Shown piece by piece: positions 13,753 to 25,654 of a stretch of DNA of 64,000 nucleotides. Source of the DNA: Straminergon stramineum (taxonomy: Eukaryota > Streptophyta > Bryopsida > Hypnales > Calliergonaceae); assembly GCA_963920665.1 (NCBI GenBank), contig OY987265.1, positions 30,695,001 through 30,759,000 on the forward strand, read 5' to 3'. A program made the position numbers and the translations under genes. The notes under the pieces were generated by a model. That model had not been told where the DNA came from, did no database searches, and saw nothing but the letters and a program-made list of their open reading frames with translations. The number at the start of each line of letters is the position of its first letter. Position 1 is the stretch's first letter.

Positions 13753-16700
13753 TTATCTACCTACAAAATTGAAGAAGATCCACTCTTTTACGGTGTTCGA
13801 TGAGGTGCTGCACAATCATACAACAAATAAATAATCTTTCAAATATTAGGGGTAGTATATTCTTTTAAATATTTTTAAAATATTTTTTGTATAATATAAT
13901 TATTCTTGCAAATAAATAAATGAATGTCGAGCTAACTTTAATTCAACTTACCACATTTGCAATACTTTGAATTAGGTAAACACTTTGGGGCATAAAAATA
14001 CCTATTCATATAATCAAAAATACAATAATTAGACTTGTGAAATTTTCTTTCATTTCAAGATTTTAAATTTTTTCCAAAGTTGAAAATGATGGATTCCTTT
14101 GAAAATATGAGCATGAATAAAATGATAAAAATTGACAATATCTTTGTAAACTAACTTACTCTGAAGAAGATTTGCCAACCTTCTTTGGTACAATGCCTCT
14201 CAAACAATTATTGCTTACATCTCTGCAATTGGGGATTAATAGAATGTTAAGGGTTTAATAATTTATCAATGTTCCTATTAGATAGCATCATCTTTACTAT
14301 GAAATAAATTTAAAAATAATAGTAATTGGTTATGTCTAAAAAACACCTACAAATGGTCAAATCTATTTATGCGCATATGAGGAAGCCTTCCGCTAAAATG
14401 GTTATTTGCCAAATTTCTGTATAAAATTTATTAGTGAATCAATTAATGTTTGGATTTGAATTGTATTCAGCTAAATAATTTTAGAAAATATAGATAAAAA
14501 TATCAAATATAATTTTCAATGTGATTTTTATTTGATATTTTGTAATGTCATAAAACATTTTTAATAAGTTCAAACTTTTGATATTCAACCAATAACCTTT
14601 GCAATTAAATTTTTTAATAAGTAATAAAATTAATATTTGAATGTAATTTGAAACTTCTTACATAGAATTGACTTTAGACTTGAAGAAAGTACGTGGTACA
14701 TTTCCTTCAAGCATGTTGTTACTCAAATCTCTACACCGCACCCACCATGACCAAGTTTTATTGAAGCCTCCAATAAACAATTAATGAAGAACATTGAATG
14801 GTAGACTACCACTATACATGTATAATTTTGTTTAGTATAAAATATATTTTAAATAAGTGCTTTATTATCATGTTAAAGTACTTACATTTGTTTCAAATTT
14901 GGAAGTAAGCGATGCAAATCATCTGAAATGTCTCCAGTAAATGCATTATTTGACAAGTCCCTGCATCAATATTTAATTAAAAAATCAATAGTTTACAAGT
15001 AGGATTTTTATAAAAGTAAAAATCAATTTATACATAAATTTTCCATAATGTTTATATCAACAATCATAAACTTTCATCTATAAAAAAATATACATATTTT
15101 AACATTATTTGTTGTTACGACTCAATCTACAACATTTTCAATAAATTCAATATCATCAAAATGATTTATACAAGGACTTAAGATTGGGTAGGCCATTGAT
15201 GACGCCTTCATTTACTTGAGCTCTGAAATTTACCAAAAAAGACAAAAAAAAATTAGTACTATATACACCTAATATTGAAATAATTTTGAAATATTATTAT
15301 AAATTAGAACATCATAATTGTAGTTAATACTTATTTTTTGTATAGAGAAATCATGTACATGAAAAATATTTTATATTTAATCCTAAATTCCATCTTCTTA
15401 CAAGTTTAAATGAGTTGAATCTGATAAACGCCGCATATTATTATTCTCATTAGTAACTTTTTGTTTTTTTTCTTGTTTATTATCATCACATGGTGGAGTT
15501 CCGGGCCTATATAAAGTTTAATATTGCAAAAAAATTGTAATTATATCACATATAGAAATATAGAAATATAACAAACTTAAAACTTATGCTTATTATTATT
15601 AGTAATAAATAGATATTATATTTTTAAAATAAGCTAATAATAATTTATGACACTTGTTAAATTTAATATTTTCATATTTTGATACAATCAAGATTCTTCA
15701 TTTTAATGAAAACAACTTGTCTAAAATAATTCCTAATTTAAGGTATTTCATATTCTATTATCTAATTAATAAAAAAAATTACTAAATCTTTTTGGTTTTC
15801 ACATAATATCAACATACCTATATTTATGTCTAATTTTATCCAAATTTTAAAAGGACTCTAATTTCAATATAAAAATTTATTACTTACGTTGGAGGTTTGT
15901 TTTCAGGAAAAGGATTTGTGAAATTGAATCTGCATACAATGTTGATTTGAAAATTATTTATATATAATAGAATAAATCACATTTAATAAGAATAAAAATC
16001 TACATAAATGAAATATTATATTATGATAAGATTTAAAATTAAATTATTAAAAATCACAAAAATAAAATTTAAAGCCTACAATGGTTGACTTGGAATTGTG
16101 ATATTCGGTGGTGTAACAATCGGCATTGGAGGAAGACTTGGAATAGTGAAATTTGGAGGAGTAAATTGAGGTAAATGTGGAAGAGTTGGAATGGTAAAAT
16201 TAGGATGTGCAAATTGAGGCAATGGTGGGAAAGTTGGAAGAGTGAAATTTGGGGGCGTGAATTGAGGCAAGGGTGGTATTGTAGGAAACGTAAGATTTGG
16301 AGGTGTAAAATCCGGCACAGGTGGGAAAGTAAAGTTTGGTGGTATAAATTGAGGTAGAGGTGATAAATTTGGGATTGTGAAGTTTGGAGGTGTATATTGA
16401 GGTAGAGGAGGAAATGTAAAGTTAGGCAATGGCAATTGTGGAAGCGGTGGAAAGGTGAAGTTAGGTGGTGTAAATTGTGGAAGCGGTGGAAATGTGAAGT
16501 TGGGTGGTAGAAATTGTGGAAGTGGCGGAAAGGTAAAGTTGGGTGGTGTTAATTGAGATAGAGGGGGAAGTGTTGGAAATGTGAAATTTGGTGGTGTAAA
16601 TTGAGGGAGAGGAGGGAAGGTATAGTTTGGAGGTGTATATTGAGGAAGTGGAGGAAATGTAAAATTAGGAGGTGTAAATTGTGGAAGAGGTGGAAAGGTG

Positions 16701-19700
16701 AAGTTAGGGGGTGTAAATTGAGGTAGAGGAGGAAGTGTTGGAAATGTGAAATTTGGTGGTGTAAATTGTGGGAGAGGAGGGAAGGTAAAGTTTGGAGGTG
16801 TATATTGAGGAAGTGGAGGAAATGTGAAGTTAGGAGGTGTAAATTGAGGAAGTGGTGGAAAGGTGAAGTTAGGAGGTGTAAATTGAGGAAGTGGTGGAAA
16901 GGTGAAGTTAGGAGGTGTAAATTGAGGTAGAGGAGGAAGTGTTGGAAATGTGAAATTTGATGGTGTAAATTGAGGGAGTGGGGGAAAGGTAAAGTTGGGA
17001 GGTATATATTGAGGAAATGGAGGAAATGTGAAGTTAGGAGGTGTAAATTGAGGTAGAGGGGGGAGTGTTGGGAATGTAAAATTTGGTGGTGTAAATTGAG
17101 GAAGTGGGGGAAAGGTAAAGTTTGGAGGTATATATTGAGGAAGTGGAGGAAAGGTAAAATTCGGTGGTGTAAATTGAGGAAGTGGAGGAAAGGTAAAGTT
17201 TGGAGGTATATATTGAGGAAGTGGAGGAAAGGTAAAATTCGGTGGTGTAAATTGAGGAAGTGGAGGAAAGGTAAAGTTTGGAGGTATATATTGAGGAAGT
17301 GGAGGAAAGGTAAAATTCGGTGGTGTAAATTGAGGAAGTGGAGGAAAGGTAAAGTTTGGAGGTATATATTGAGGAAGTGGAGGAAAGGTAAAATTTGGAG
17401 GTATATATTGAGGAAGTGGAGGAAAGGTAAAATTTGGTGGTGTAAATTGAGGAAGTGGAGGAAAGGTAAAATTAGGTGGGATAAATTGGGGAAGAGGTGG
17501 AAAAGTGAAGTTGGGAAGTGTGAACTGGGGTAGAGGAGGAAGTGTTGGAAATGTGAAATTTGGTGGTGTATACTCAGGGAGTGGTGGAAATGTAAAGTTC
17601 GGGGGTGTATATTGTGGAAATGGTGGAAAAGTAAAATTTGGAGGTGTGAATTGAGGTAATGGTGGAAATGTGAAGTTTGGGGGTGAAAATTGAGGAAATG
17701 GTGGAAGTGTAAAATTTGGAGGAGTAAATTGAGGTAGTGGTGGGAATGTGAAGTTTGGAGGAGTAAATTGAGGTAGTGGTGGAAAGGTGAAATTTGGAGG
17801 TGTGTATTGGGGAAGTGGTGGAAATACAGGAATTGTGAAATTTGATGGTGAAAATTGAGGTAGAGGAGGGAAAGTGAAATTTTCGGGGAAAGTTATGGTT
17901 CTATTGAAGAAACGAAATAATGGACTCTTTTGAAGAGGTGGTAATGATGGAAATGTAAAATTCCTACAAAGCCAACAATTAGAAGTTGAATCAATATTTT
18001 TTTATTATGTAAATAGAAATATAGTAGAATAGGTATTTGATAATCATTGAATTATTGGAATATTGAAAAGAATTGAAGTTCAAGGTATAAAGTATTATCA
18101 TTGTATATGCTTAAATATTTTTAATGAAGAAAATGATGGCATGATGTAATATAGAGCATGTCTTACGAAGACAATGGCAATCCTTGTGTTGTATTCCTGA
18201 TCAATCAATAAGAACATATATCATCAACCTACTTATAAGTTTAAATTTAAGGCTCCTAGTTAGTATATTTCAATTGTTTCATAATTTATAAATAAATCAC
18301 ATTTTTGAAAAAAGAAGAAACTATTGTTAAGGATGTTGTCAAAGAAAAATTGCTTACTGTGGAGCTTGCCATGGTGGCCAGAACATAAACATTGGACTAC
18401 AATTACTGCACATTATACAAACCACCAAAAGATAATTATGTAAATTATTACTTCGACAGTCTCTTGAAGTTCATATGAATTTGTTTAATAACACAATTAT
18501 TCAAGTATTCTACAAAAGCAACCATTGAAAGTAGCACTATCAAAGTGAAAAAAAACATGTTTTGGGGTAAAGGTGAACCATGCTGGATTAAAGAGGAAAT
18601 CAGAGCCATTCCTGCATCATATGATAAAGCAATTATTGTTTTAAAATGAATTTATAGTCTAAATTCTAAACTAGTATCTTAAATCAAAAAAATATATTGG
18701 AATGTTTTTCCATAACAATTATAGATTGAGCAAATCCATGAAGTTGGTTTAATCTTAAATGTGTTGAGTTGAATATTTTCAATAAAATCAATATCAAAGT
18801 AATTAATAATGCAACTTACATATAAGGCATTGTATAATTTGGGTAGCCACCAAATCTGCAAAAACAAGTCATGTCCATACATATTTTACTCATTTTACTC
18901 ATCTCAATATCTAGCTTGATGACTTTATCAATAAATTTAGCCCATGTCATCTTGCTTTTGGTTAAAAATTTGAAAGATACAACAAATTCAATTGGAAGTT
19001 TGGAACATACGGTGGTGATAGTTCAGGTGGTGAAAATCCAAGAAAATCAAATGTAGGGATTGTCCAATTTGATGTATGGAATGTTCTGCATTGTTAGACA
19101 AGGTGCCAAAATTACTATCATTAGTAGAAAATCTATAATTAGATTAGCCAACCTATATTTAGAAGACTACATACCAATGATTTTTGACTTTTTTCCAAAT
19201 ATTTTGGTCTAACTAGAAGTTTAAAGGAATTTTAAGGAAGAAAATATGATTATTTAGCTAGATTATGTAACAAACTTGTTGAAATTTTGTTGTAGCTATA
19301 GAATATTAAAATTACTATGCAAAATATCAATTTTTGAAATTGGTAGTTTCAATCAAAGTCTAGAAACACCCTAATGAAAATAGAAATATGAAATTAGTTG
19401 CCATTAAATCAATCTAATTACCCTGGACAAGGAATAAATTAAAAAAATAGAAAAGCTAGTACGCAACTTTTGTGGAGCATCCACAAAAAGCCTAGGATTG
19501 AAATAGTCAATCAAGATTGAATGTTTCAACCCAATCATTGGCCATTAGAAATACAAGATTTTCTAAAGGTATATATATATCACTCCTCTACTCAATCCAT
19601 ATTCTTGATTAATCCATAAATATTCAATATTTCTTTAACTTTAAACTTGACTTTTACAAAAAGAAATGTTGAGTAATGATACTCTTATTGTCATCTATTA

Positions 19701-22700
19701 CCTTACCATGTACAACTTTGAAAAATATCTTGATAAGAATGTGTAAGTTCAATAATCAAATTTTAATTATTAAATCATACAAAAAGCTTAAAGTTGCCAC
19801 CTCAGAGATCTAGCTAATTTAGCATCTTCTACACATGCATTGATCAATATTTACTACTCCCTCCGTTTGGAATTAGTATATCCATTCTTAATTGTGATTG
19901 CACTGAGAATGGATACACTATTTCCAAACGGAGGGAGTACATAATAGTAAATTGATCAAGGAGTATGGTGTCTATTTAAGAAGATTATTGAAAATAACCT
20001 TTAATTCTAAACTAAAACTAAATCAAGGCTATATAATATCTTGAAGATATTTATAGTGTTTAGAGAGTCCAAGAAAAGATGCTTGTGCAAGTGCACCCTC
20101 CTCTTTCTCATTACCTATTTGACATGGGGGCAATGAAAGCAACAAGAGAGATTTATGACTTTGACAATAAAAACTTTGTTATAAGAAAAAGTGGAAACTA
20201 AGTTACATACACATTTGCTGGGGATGGGAGCGTGCTGTTTGGACACAAAAATGCTCTGCCAAAATCAATACCCAAATTGCAAGACATGAATAACTTACTC
20301 ATGATCAAAACCCACGTCAATAGTATGTTTTTATCTTTGGAAAACATCCTACTCCATTGTAAGATGCTAACATGATAGCTAACTTTGCTGAAATTTGAAG
20401 TAATTGAAGAGCATGTTTTTAAAAAGGAGCAGAATTTGGCTACTTACAAAGTGGGTGTGTAACTGATGTCTGTCACGTTTCTGCTTCCCGAATATCATAC
20501 ATCCCCACAGAAACGCCAAGTATTGTCTGTTAAATTATACTCCAAAGTAGAAAAGAAAAGACAAAATCTGCCAAAATTATGTAAAAAATTTAAACAATCG
20601 TAACTAAATGTATTATTATACTCGATTAGTTGCAGGGCGTATCCTAGTCTACTACAAGATCTACACTGCCTACTAATTCATTTCTAAAGGTAAGGGCGTC
20701 TGAACTTACACTTTCGGAAGCTTGGAAAACCACAAAACTGGAACCACCACAGCTGGGAGTGTGACATTCTGAGGCGTGAACATGACTACCGGCACATTGG
20801 GGAGAGTAAAGTTCACAAGAGAGGTGATTGGCATCGGGAAGGAAATGGACACATTTCCTATCGCCATCCTGCTTGCACCGGCCACATAAATTTGCCAAAG
20901 AAATTCACTTAAGAGAGAACCAAAAAAAGAACAATGGAAGGCTGGGTGGCTTTAGAGCTTTGAATAATGACAGTTACAATTTCGATGTTGTCTAAAAATG
21001 TTGTCTGAATATGTTTAAACCCATTCAAGAATACCGACTTAAAGTCATCTCACAAACAACTGATCAGTCACAGTGAGGGCAAAGCAGACCCTTCGATTGG
21101 CTTCAAAAACAGCTTTGTTTGTGTTAAAAGTCCCGAAATCGAATCTATCATAATACTGGAGTCCTTCGCTACGACTTTGAGCGCAACAACCTGCTTACAG
21201 GTTTATATAGCCAGGCCTCTTTTTTCCCGCGTAAAGTAAAATTTTGAGCTCAATTTGAAGAGAAGAGAATAATCTGCTTACTGGTCTGTGGTATTGCAGC
21301 CTGGTAGGGAGCCCGTCAAATTGTTCCCAGCCAAGCTTCTGCACATACTCACAGTGACTGTCTTTAATGTCGTTGCCACACTCATATCAAGCAATAAACC
21401 TTGAATTAACTTAGCTGGATTGGCATACAGAAGTTTGAGAATGGTCGAAATCTCACAGCTTCTCAAGGTTCTTGAGGTTCAGTATCCACGATGGAAAAGT
21501 TCCATTCAGCTGCGGGTTGGTTGCAATGATCCTGCCAGCGGGGGCAATTAATTTCTTTGTCATGGGTCTATTAATTAATAGACACATAATTATCTATCCC
21601 CCAACTCAGTTAATTTCCACCTCCATTAATGGAGTTGGAAGGGATTTTGAATTAGCAATTTCTAATAGATGAAAATTGTTTTTTCAAAGAGTCTCATTCT
21701 CTCACTGTAGAATATGTAGTAACTTAGTAGTGATATCATGCTTAGTTTTTGGAAGAACACAGCCTTCCTGGAGATCTAGGCTCTCTTCTATTTTAACCGT
21801 GACCCTCCTACAACTGATGAATAATGTCATGTCTTTTTCTTGGAAAAAGTGTTATTAAAACTGATTAGAAAATGTGCAAAAATTTCTTTCGAATTTGATA
21901 TTGTGTCTTCCAAGAAATGTCTTCCAAGATATGTCTTTCCATGTCTTTTTGAGATATAAAAAGAGAGGTCGACTATTTCTTTCAAATAGGAGGAAAAGAG
22001 TGGTGTGAGAACGGATGTAAGCTTCATATGGTCTTATCAGGCAGTCTGACGTTCAGTAAGGTTATTTTGCAAACGGTGTGTCTATTTAACATGCCAATAA
22101 ATATTAATTGAAGAATTCTTGTCGGTTCTCGTAAGCTATCTCACAGGTTTTTCAAGTTCCGGAGGTCGGCGATGGCCTGGGGAATGGCACCCAGGAAGGC
22201 AGTTTTCCTGATTGTCAAGGACTTCAAGAACTTCATCCGCCGGATGTCATTCTGTACAGGAAGAGCACATTGTGATCAGACTTACTCGATGGGAATCCAT
22301 ACAAGAATTACCTGCTGTTAGTGAAATTCAAATGTAAGAAAATCATCAAATTTTAAATTATCAAACGTCAGAGCTTAATTCAGTGCGGAGGTTGATATAA
22401 AGCTCACCGGGATGGGCCCAGTGAAGTCTTTACCCTCCAGGGTCCTGCACAGCGCAAAATAAAAGTATGAAACATCTTATGGAAGTTTCTACAGACATTG
22501 CTGGCTTCGATTCTGCTTCATATAATTCTCCAGCTCAGTCATGGAGTTCTACATTAAAACGGGTAACCGAAGCTAACAGTGAACGTTGTAATGGCTCCAT
22601 GTAATATATTAACTATCCATCTGCAGAAATTAAAGGCTAGAAAATAGGTGGCTCAGCAGGAGCTTCGTGAAGCTATTTGAATAAGTAATTAGACCTGTAG

Positions 22701-23171
22701 AAAATTAAGGTAATTAGCGGTTCACAAATCACACAAAATTAAAACTTACAAGCCAGTGACTTCATTCTGAGCACCGTTGCAAGTCACCCCTCGCCACGAG
22801 CCCGAGCAGGCACGGGTCAGCTTCGGATTCCATGACTCCAAAGCTTCCGGACGCTCCAAGGCTTGCTTGAAAGCCACCAGTGCATTCTCTGCAATGGTGA
22901 AATGAAGCGATATATTAATGAAGCAATTATACTCATAAGATTGTACGCAATTGGCTCCCGAATAGGCTATTCACTGGAATAAATGTATATGCCAGGTTAT
23001 TTACAAATGCCACGATTTGTGAAGGCGGCGCGGTTACGTACCTTGAGAGGAGAGATCCCCGGTGAAATCATCAGCAAACGCAGCCGACTTCGCAAGAGGA
23101 GCTCCCCCAAAGACACAAAGCACACACACGAGCACCTGCACCAGCTGCAGGGCCCTTGCCGGTCCACCCAT
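13753..23171 (-). CDS. Secreted LRR / Asn-Pro-rich repeat / LRR protein
   Basis: Twenty exons, read on the minus strand and all phase-consistent: 23042-23171, 22750-22888, 22408-22444, 22145-22251, 21457-21531, 21282-21338, 20710-20868, 20211-20255, 19011-19085, 18820-18855, 18358-18405, 16080-17963, 15888-15929, 15402-15506, 15172-15222, 14886-14960, 14662-14730, 14351-14416, 14160-14222, 13753-13807. They total 3,318 nt (1,105 aa plus TAA). Order: hydrophobic signal peptide (1-~28); plant LRR N-cap with CSGSWRGVTC (~45-85); four LRRs (~88-178); a sequon-rich linker spread over small exons (182-303); 13-residue repeats on PPNFTFPPLPQFT (303-931); a short charged segment (~946-985); and C-terminal LRRs with LDLSNN, IDLSNN, INLANN and LDVSNN (~985-1088). 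The tail is 17 residues with no membrane helix. Introns are phase 2 except the first (phase 1) and third (phase 0), typical of plant LRR genes. It is probably a cell-wall or apoplast glycoprotein. The LRR folds are family knowledge; the function is unknown. LRX extensins also join LRRs to Pro-rich tails, but with SPPPP repeats and no C-terminal LRRs. Confidence 0.8.
16080..17963 (-). repeat. coding minisatellite of 39-bp units (single exon)
   Basis: One 1,884-bp exon, open throughout in the LRR gene frame, consists of 39-bp units encoding PPNFTFPPLPQFT variants. Some 48-bp units carry an extra TLP-like step (FPTLPPLPQF). By hand I count about 46 Asn-X-Thr sequons, nearly one per unit; middle residues are Phe, Tyr, Leu, Ile and Arg. 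Pro follows the sequon only at +2, so glycosylation is not blocked. On the plus strand the array is purine-rich (GGAGG, GGAAGTGG), a strong strand asymmetry. Confidence 0.9.
18579..18611 (-). other. possible 33-nt cassette exon of the LRR gene
   Basis: Between coding exons 18820-18855 and 18358-18405 there is a phase-compatible 33-nt segment (1+30+2). It has a TGCAG acceptor and encodes NGSDFLFNPAW, which has a sequon like its neighbours. The donor (GTTCAC) is weak, so it may be a skipped or alternative exon, or a decayed one. Confidence 0.25.
19855..19939. mobile_element. Stowaway-like MITE (85 bp) in an intron
   Basis: Terminal inverted repeats TACTCCCTCCGTTTGGAA and TTCCAAACGGAGGGAGTA bound a very short element, with TA at each edge as expected for the Stowaway (Tc1/mariner) TA target duplication. 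The inner arms also pair (ATCCATTCT and AGAATGGAT), so the whole unit folds into a hairpin. It lies in the intron between LRR-gene exons 20211-20255 and 19011-19085. Confidence 0.85.
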
Positions 23172-24230
23172 CTTTCGATCTCACTGCACATCAATATTGG
23201 TCTATCAACCTCGATCTACTCTTACAAATATACCCACATTCGATCAATACCTTGCTTGATTAATTCGATATTCATGACAACGTTTACATCCAAATTCGGA
23301 AGTTCAGAAGCAAAATTTGTCCACAGAGGGATATATATACATATATAATACTCTCGCTGACATTGACTAATTCTCCTTAATATCAATCAATCAATCAATC
23401 AATCCAGCTTACCGTACCAGGTTCCAACTAACTTCACTTGCGATACCAGATCGTTGAATCAACTAATTACAGCGTAGCATGATAAAGCAATGTTCAGCAG
23501 GAGCTCCATCGACCACGATTCAATCGCGCGTCCATTTCCATTGATTTCATTTCCATGGCCAGATCGAAAGCCAGATCGAGTTGCTGAACGGCGACAACGT
23601 ACAAAATTGGTCTAATCAACTATGGTCTAAAGTCTAAACTCCAATTCTGCAGCTCCATGGTGTCGTCGATCGAAGTGGAATTGAATCGAAGGAAGCTAGA
23701 ACTGAATTATGTCGATGAGCAGCACCCATTTGCAGGTGCACATGCAAGAATAATCATATATTATATGTGATTTGTATGGAGAGGGACGTGGTGCAAGTAA
23801 GGGTAGTGAGAAGTTAGTGGGAATGAATGAATAGAGATTGAACTGAATTTTTAACAGGAGGTGATCGATCGGGAGGGGTGGTTATGGGAGCAATGCAAGA
23901 AGTGCGGCAGGCCACGTCTCCGCCTTAACTGCTTTTCTTTAACCGTTTTCTTGGGCTGTCCTGGCGCCCGGACACGCAGTGACGGACGCCTTCAGGTTTG
24001 GTTATGGGCCATTCCTGCTGGTGGTGGGTGACACAGTAAGGTAAAACAGCCCATTGTGGACAGCCTTTTACCCATTGTGGACTCCAAAGAATGCCCCCAT
24101 TATGGTTTTCTTTTAGTGATTGAGATTTGAGACACATTCAATGTCTTACCTAACTGGAATGGAGTGATTAGTGACTACAATAGGCACTTTCAGTTTTTTA
24201 GAGTTAAGGTAGAAGGCTCAAGAATGGCAA
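23172..24230 (-). promoter_or_regulatory. 5' flank and promoter of the LRR gene
   Basis: On the minus strand a run of TATA sequence (23329-23352, containing ATTATATATGTATATATATC) lies about 160-180 bp upstream of the ATG at 23171 and is the best TATA-box candidate. A (CAAT)n microsatellite follows at about 23380-23404. The remaining upstream DNA shows nothing I can name. Confidence 0.45.
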
Positions 24231-24478
24231 TTAACCCATGAGTGCCAAAGCATGTTTACCAAAATCGAGACCCTTCTCAACTCATTCTACTCAAATTGCC
24301 ATCCAAAACAAGATCCACATAAATTGTCCATACCAATTGGTAGTGGAGACATGCCCGGAGCTATGGCGGAGAAGATAAATGATTTCACTGTACCATTGAA
24401 AAGATTATAAGAGTCAAACATGGCAACCTTTCATTTTAGGAAGGCCATATTTAGGGCGCTGGGGCGCTCAGGGATTAA
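24231..24478. mobile_element. short TTAA-bounded inverted-repeat element
   Basis: The left end reads TTAACCCATGAGTGCC. The right end, read inward on the other strand, is TTAATCCCTGAGCGCC. The two form an imperfect terminal inverted repeat of about 16 bp flanked by TTAA, spanning 248 bp. The same terminal pattern bounds three longer elements in this window. Confidence 0.5.
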
Positions 24479-25650
24479 GGAGAAAAACAGATGTGTGGAA
24501 GAAATTGTCCGTCCAATGATTTCCAATTTTTTTGGTAGATAGAGAAATGGAAAAGAAATGTACTTCAATTTAAATCGTAATTTTCTGACTTAGAATGAAT
24601 TAGATACGATTTTCCAAAGTGAAGAGTTTGTGGGTCATTAGTGACGGTCATAGACTTTAGCAATAATGAATTAACACATGCCTTTGAAAAGAGCAGATCC
24701 ATCCAAAATAGATGAAGTTGGGTGCTCACTATGTTCAGGAAAGTTCTATAATGTGTGAATAGAGTGTTCTAAATCAAGCAACAGAAATATGTACCCTGAA
24801 ATTTTTATTTACCATTTCTTTCTTCTTGTCATCTTGAATTTTGTGCTCTCAATTAAATGATGCATCCATGATTAGTGAATCACACATAATAGTAGTCCAA
24901 AAGCATTGCTCACTACCCTAAAATCACACACTTGCAGTCACATTTTCCTACCTCAAAAAATGGTGTCTATTTTAGCAACCACATGCTTTGTATATTAGCC
25001 GCTCCTATGGTCACTTCAAAATGCCCACTCCAATTAAGGACCTCCTCCCATAGTTCATTGCAGAAAGTACCTTTTTCAAATCTTCTATGTTAGAAAATAT
25101 CGTGACTACAATAGGTGAGTAAGGTGAGCATTATGGATCAATTTTGGTAGGTTTTCGGGTACTCTATAAACTCTTTTAGGCCGTGTTAGGCTAAACACTT
25201 CAAAAATTCATAACAAATTCACACTTTGTTGAAAAAATATAGTTTCAAATCCTATCGCCATTTCTATCACTTGACTTTCTCTAAGAAAGAAAGTAGAAAA
25301 AAATTCAAAAATGACAAGAAAGCAAACCCCCCTATTTTGTTCGTTGTCGAGTAGAGAGGCTTTGCCTTGAGGAAAACGCGAGGCTTCTAGTTGCAACTAA
25401 ATGTGGCCCAAATAATGGAAGATCCTATAGTCATATAAAACCACAAATATAATAATAAACCCCCAGATGATGCCACATGAACCAAAATACTATCAAATCT
25501 TCATATACCTCTCAAAAGATGTCATGGAGTTTCAATATACATCATATGTGATAAATGGTAATAGAAAAAGTCATATCCTCCATAAACTCCTCTTGGAGAA
25601 GTGTATGATAGAAAAATGAGTGCCACGGATGCTCTACAACTCCAAAATAA
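24479..25650. other. AT-rich intergenic DNA
   Basis: No gene, RNA gene or clear repeat structure is visible. The short ORFs here show no family motifs and no plausible splice partners. Confidence 0.5.
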
Positions 25651-25654
25651 GAGT

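Noticed and set aside
17096..17533. 145-codon plus-strand ORF with a basic WRKGKxW-type repeat (and 16175-16357)
   Set aside because: It is the antisense shadow of the coding minisatellite; the minus-strand frame is open over the whole exon, matches flanking exons in phase and belongs to the LRR gene.
16080..17963. CRISPR-like array of regular repeats
   Set aside because: Units are contiguous, with no unique spacers, and they encode a continuous peptide in a spliced plant gene.
20644..20898. 84-codon Cys-rich minus-strand ORF
   Set aside because: It is the wrong frame of exon 20710-20868. The phase-consistent frame gives NFTLP and NVTLP motifs that match the neighbouring exons.
13753..23171. 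LRR receptor-like kinase
   Set aside because: No kinase motifs (VAxK, HRD, DFG) and no membrane helix are found after the last LRR; the frame ends in a stop 17 residues after it.
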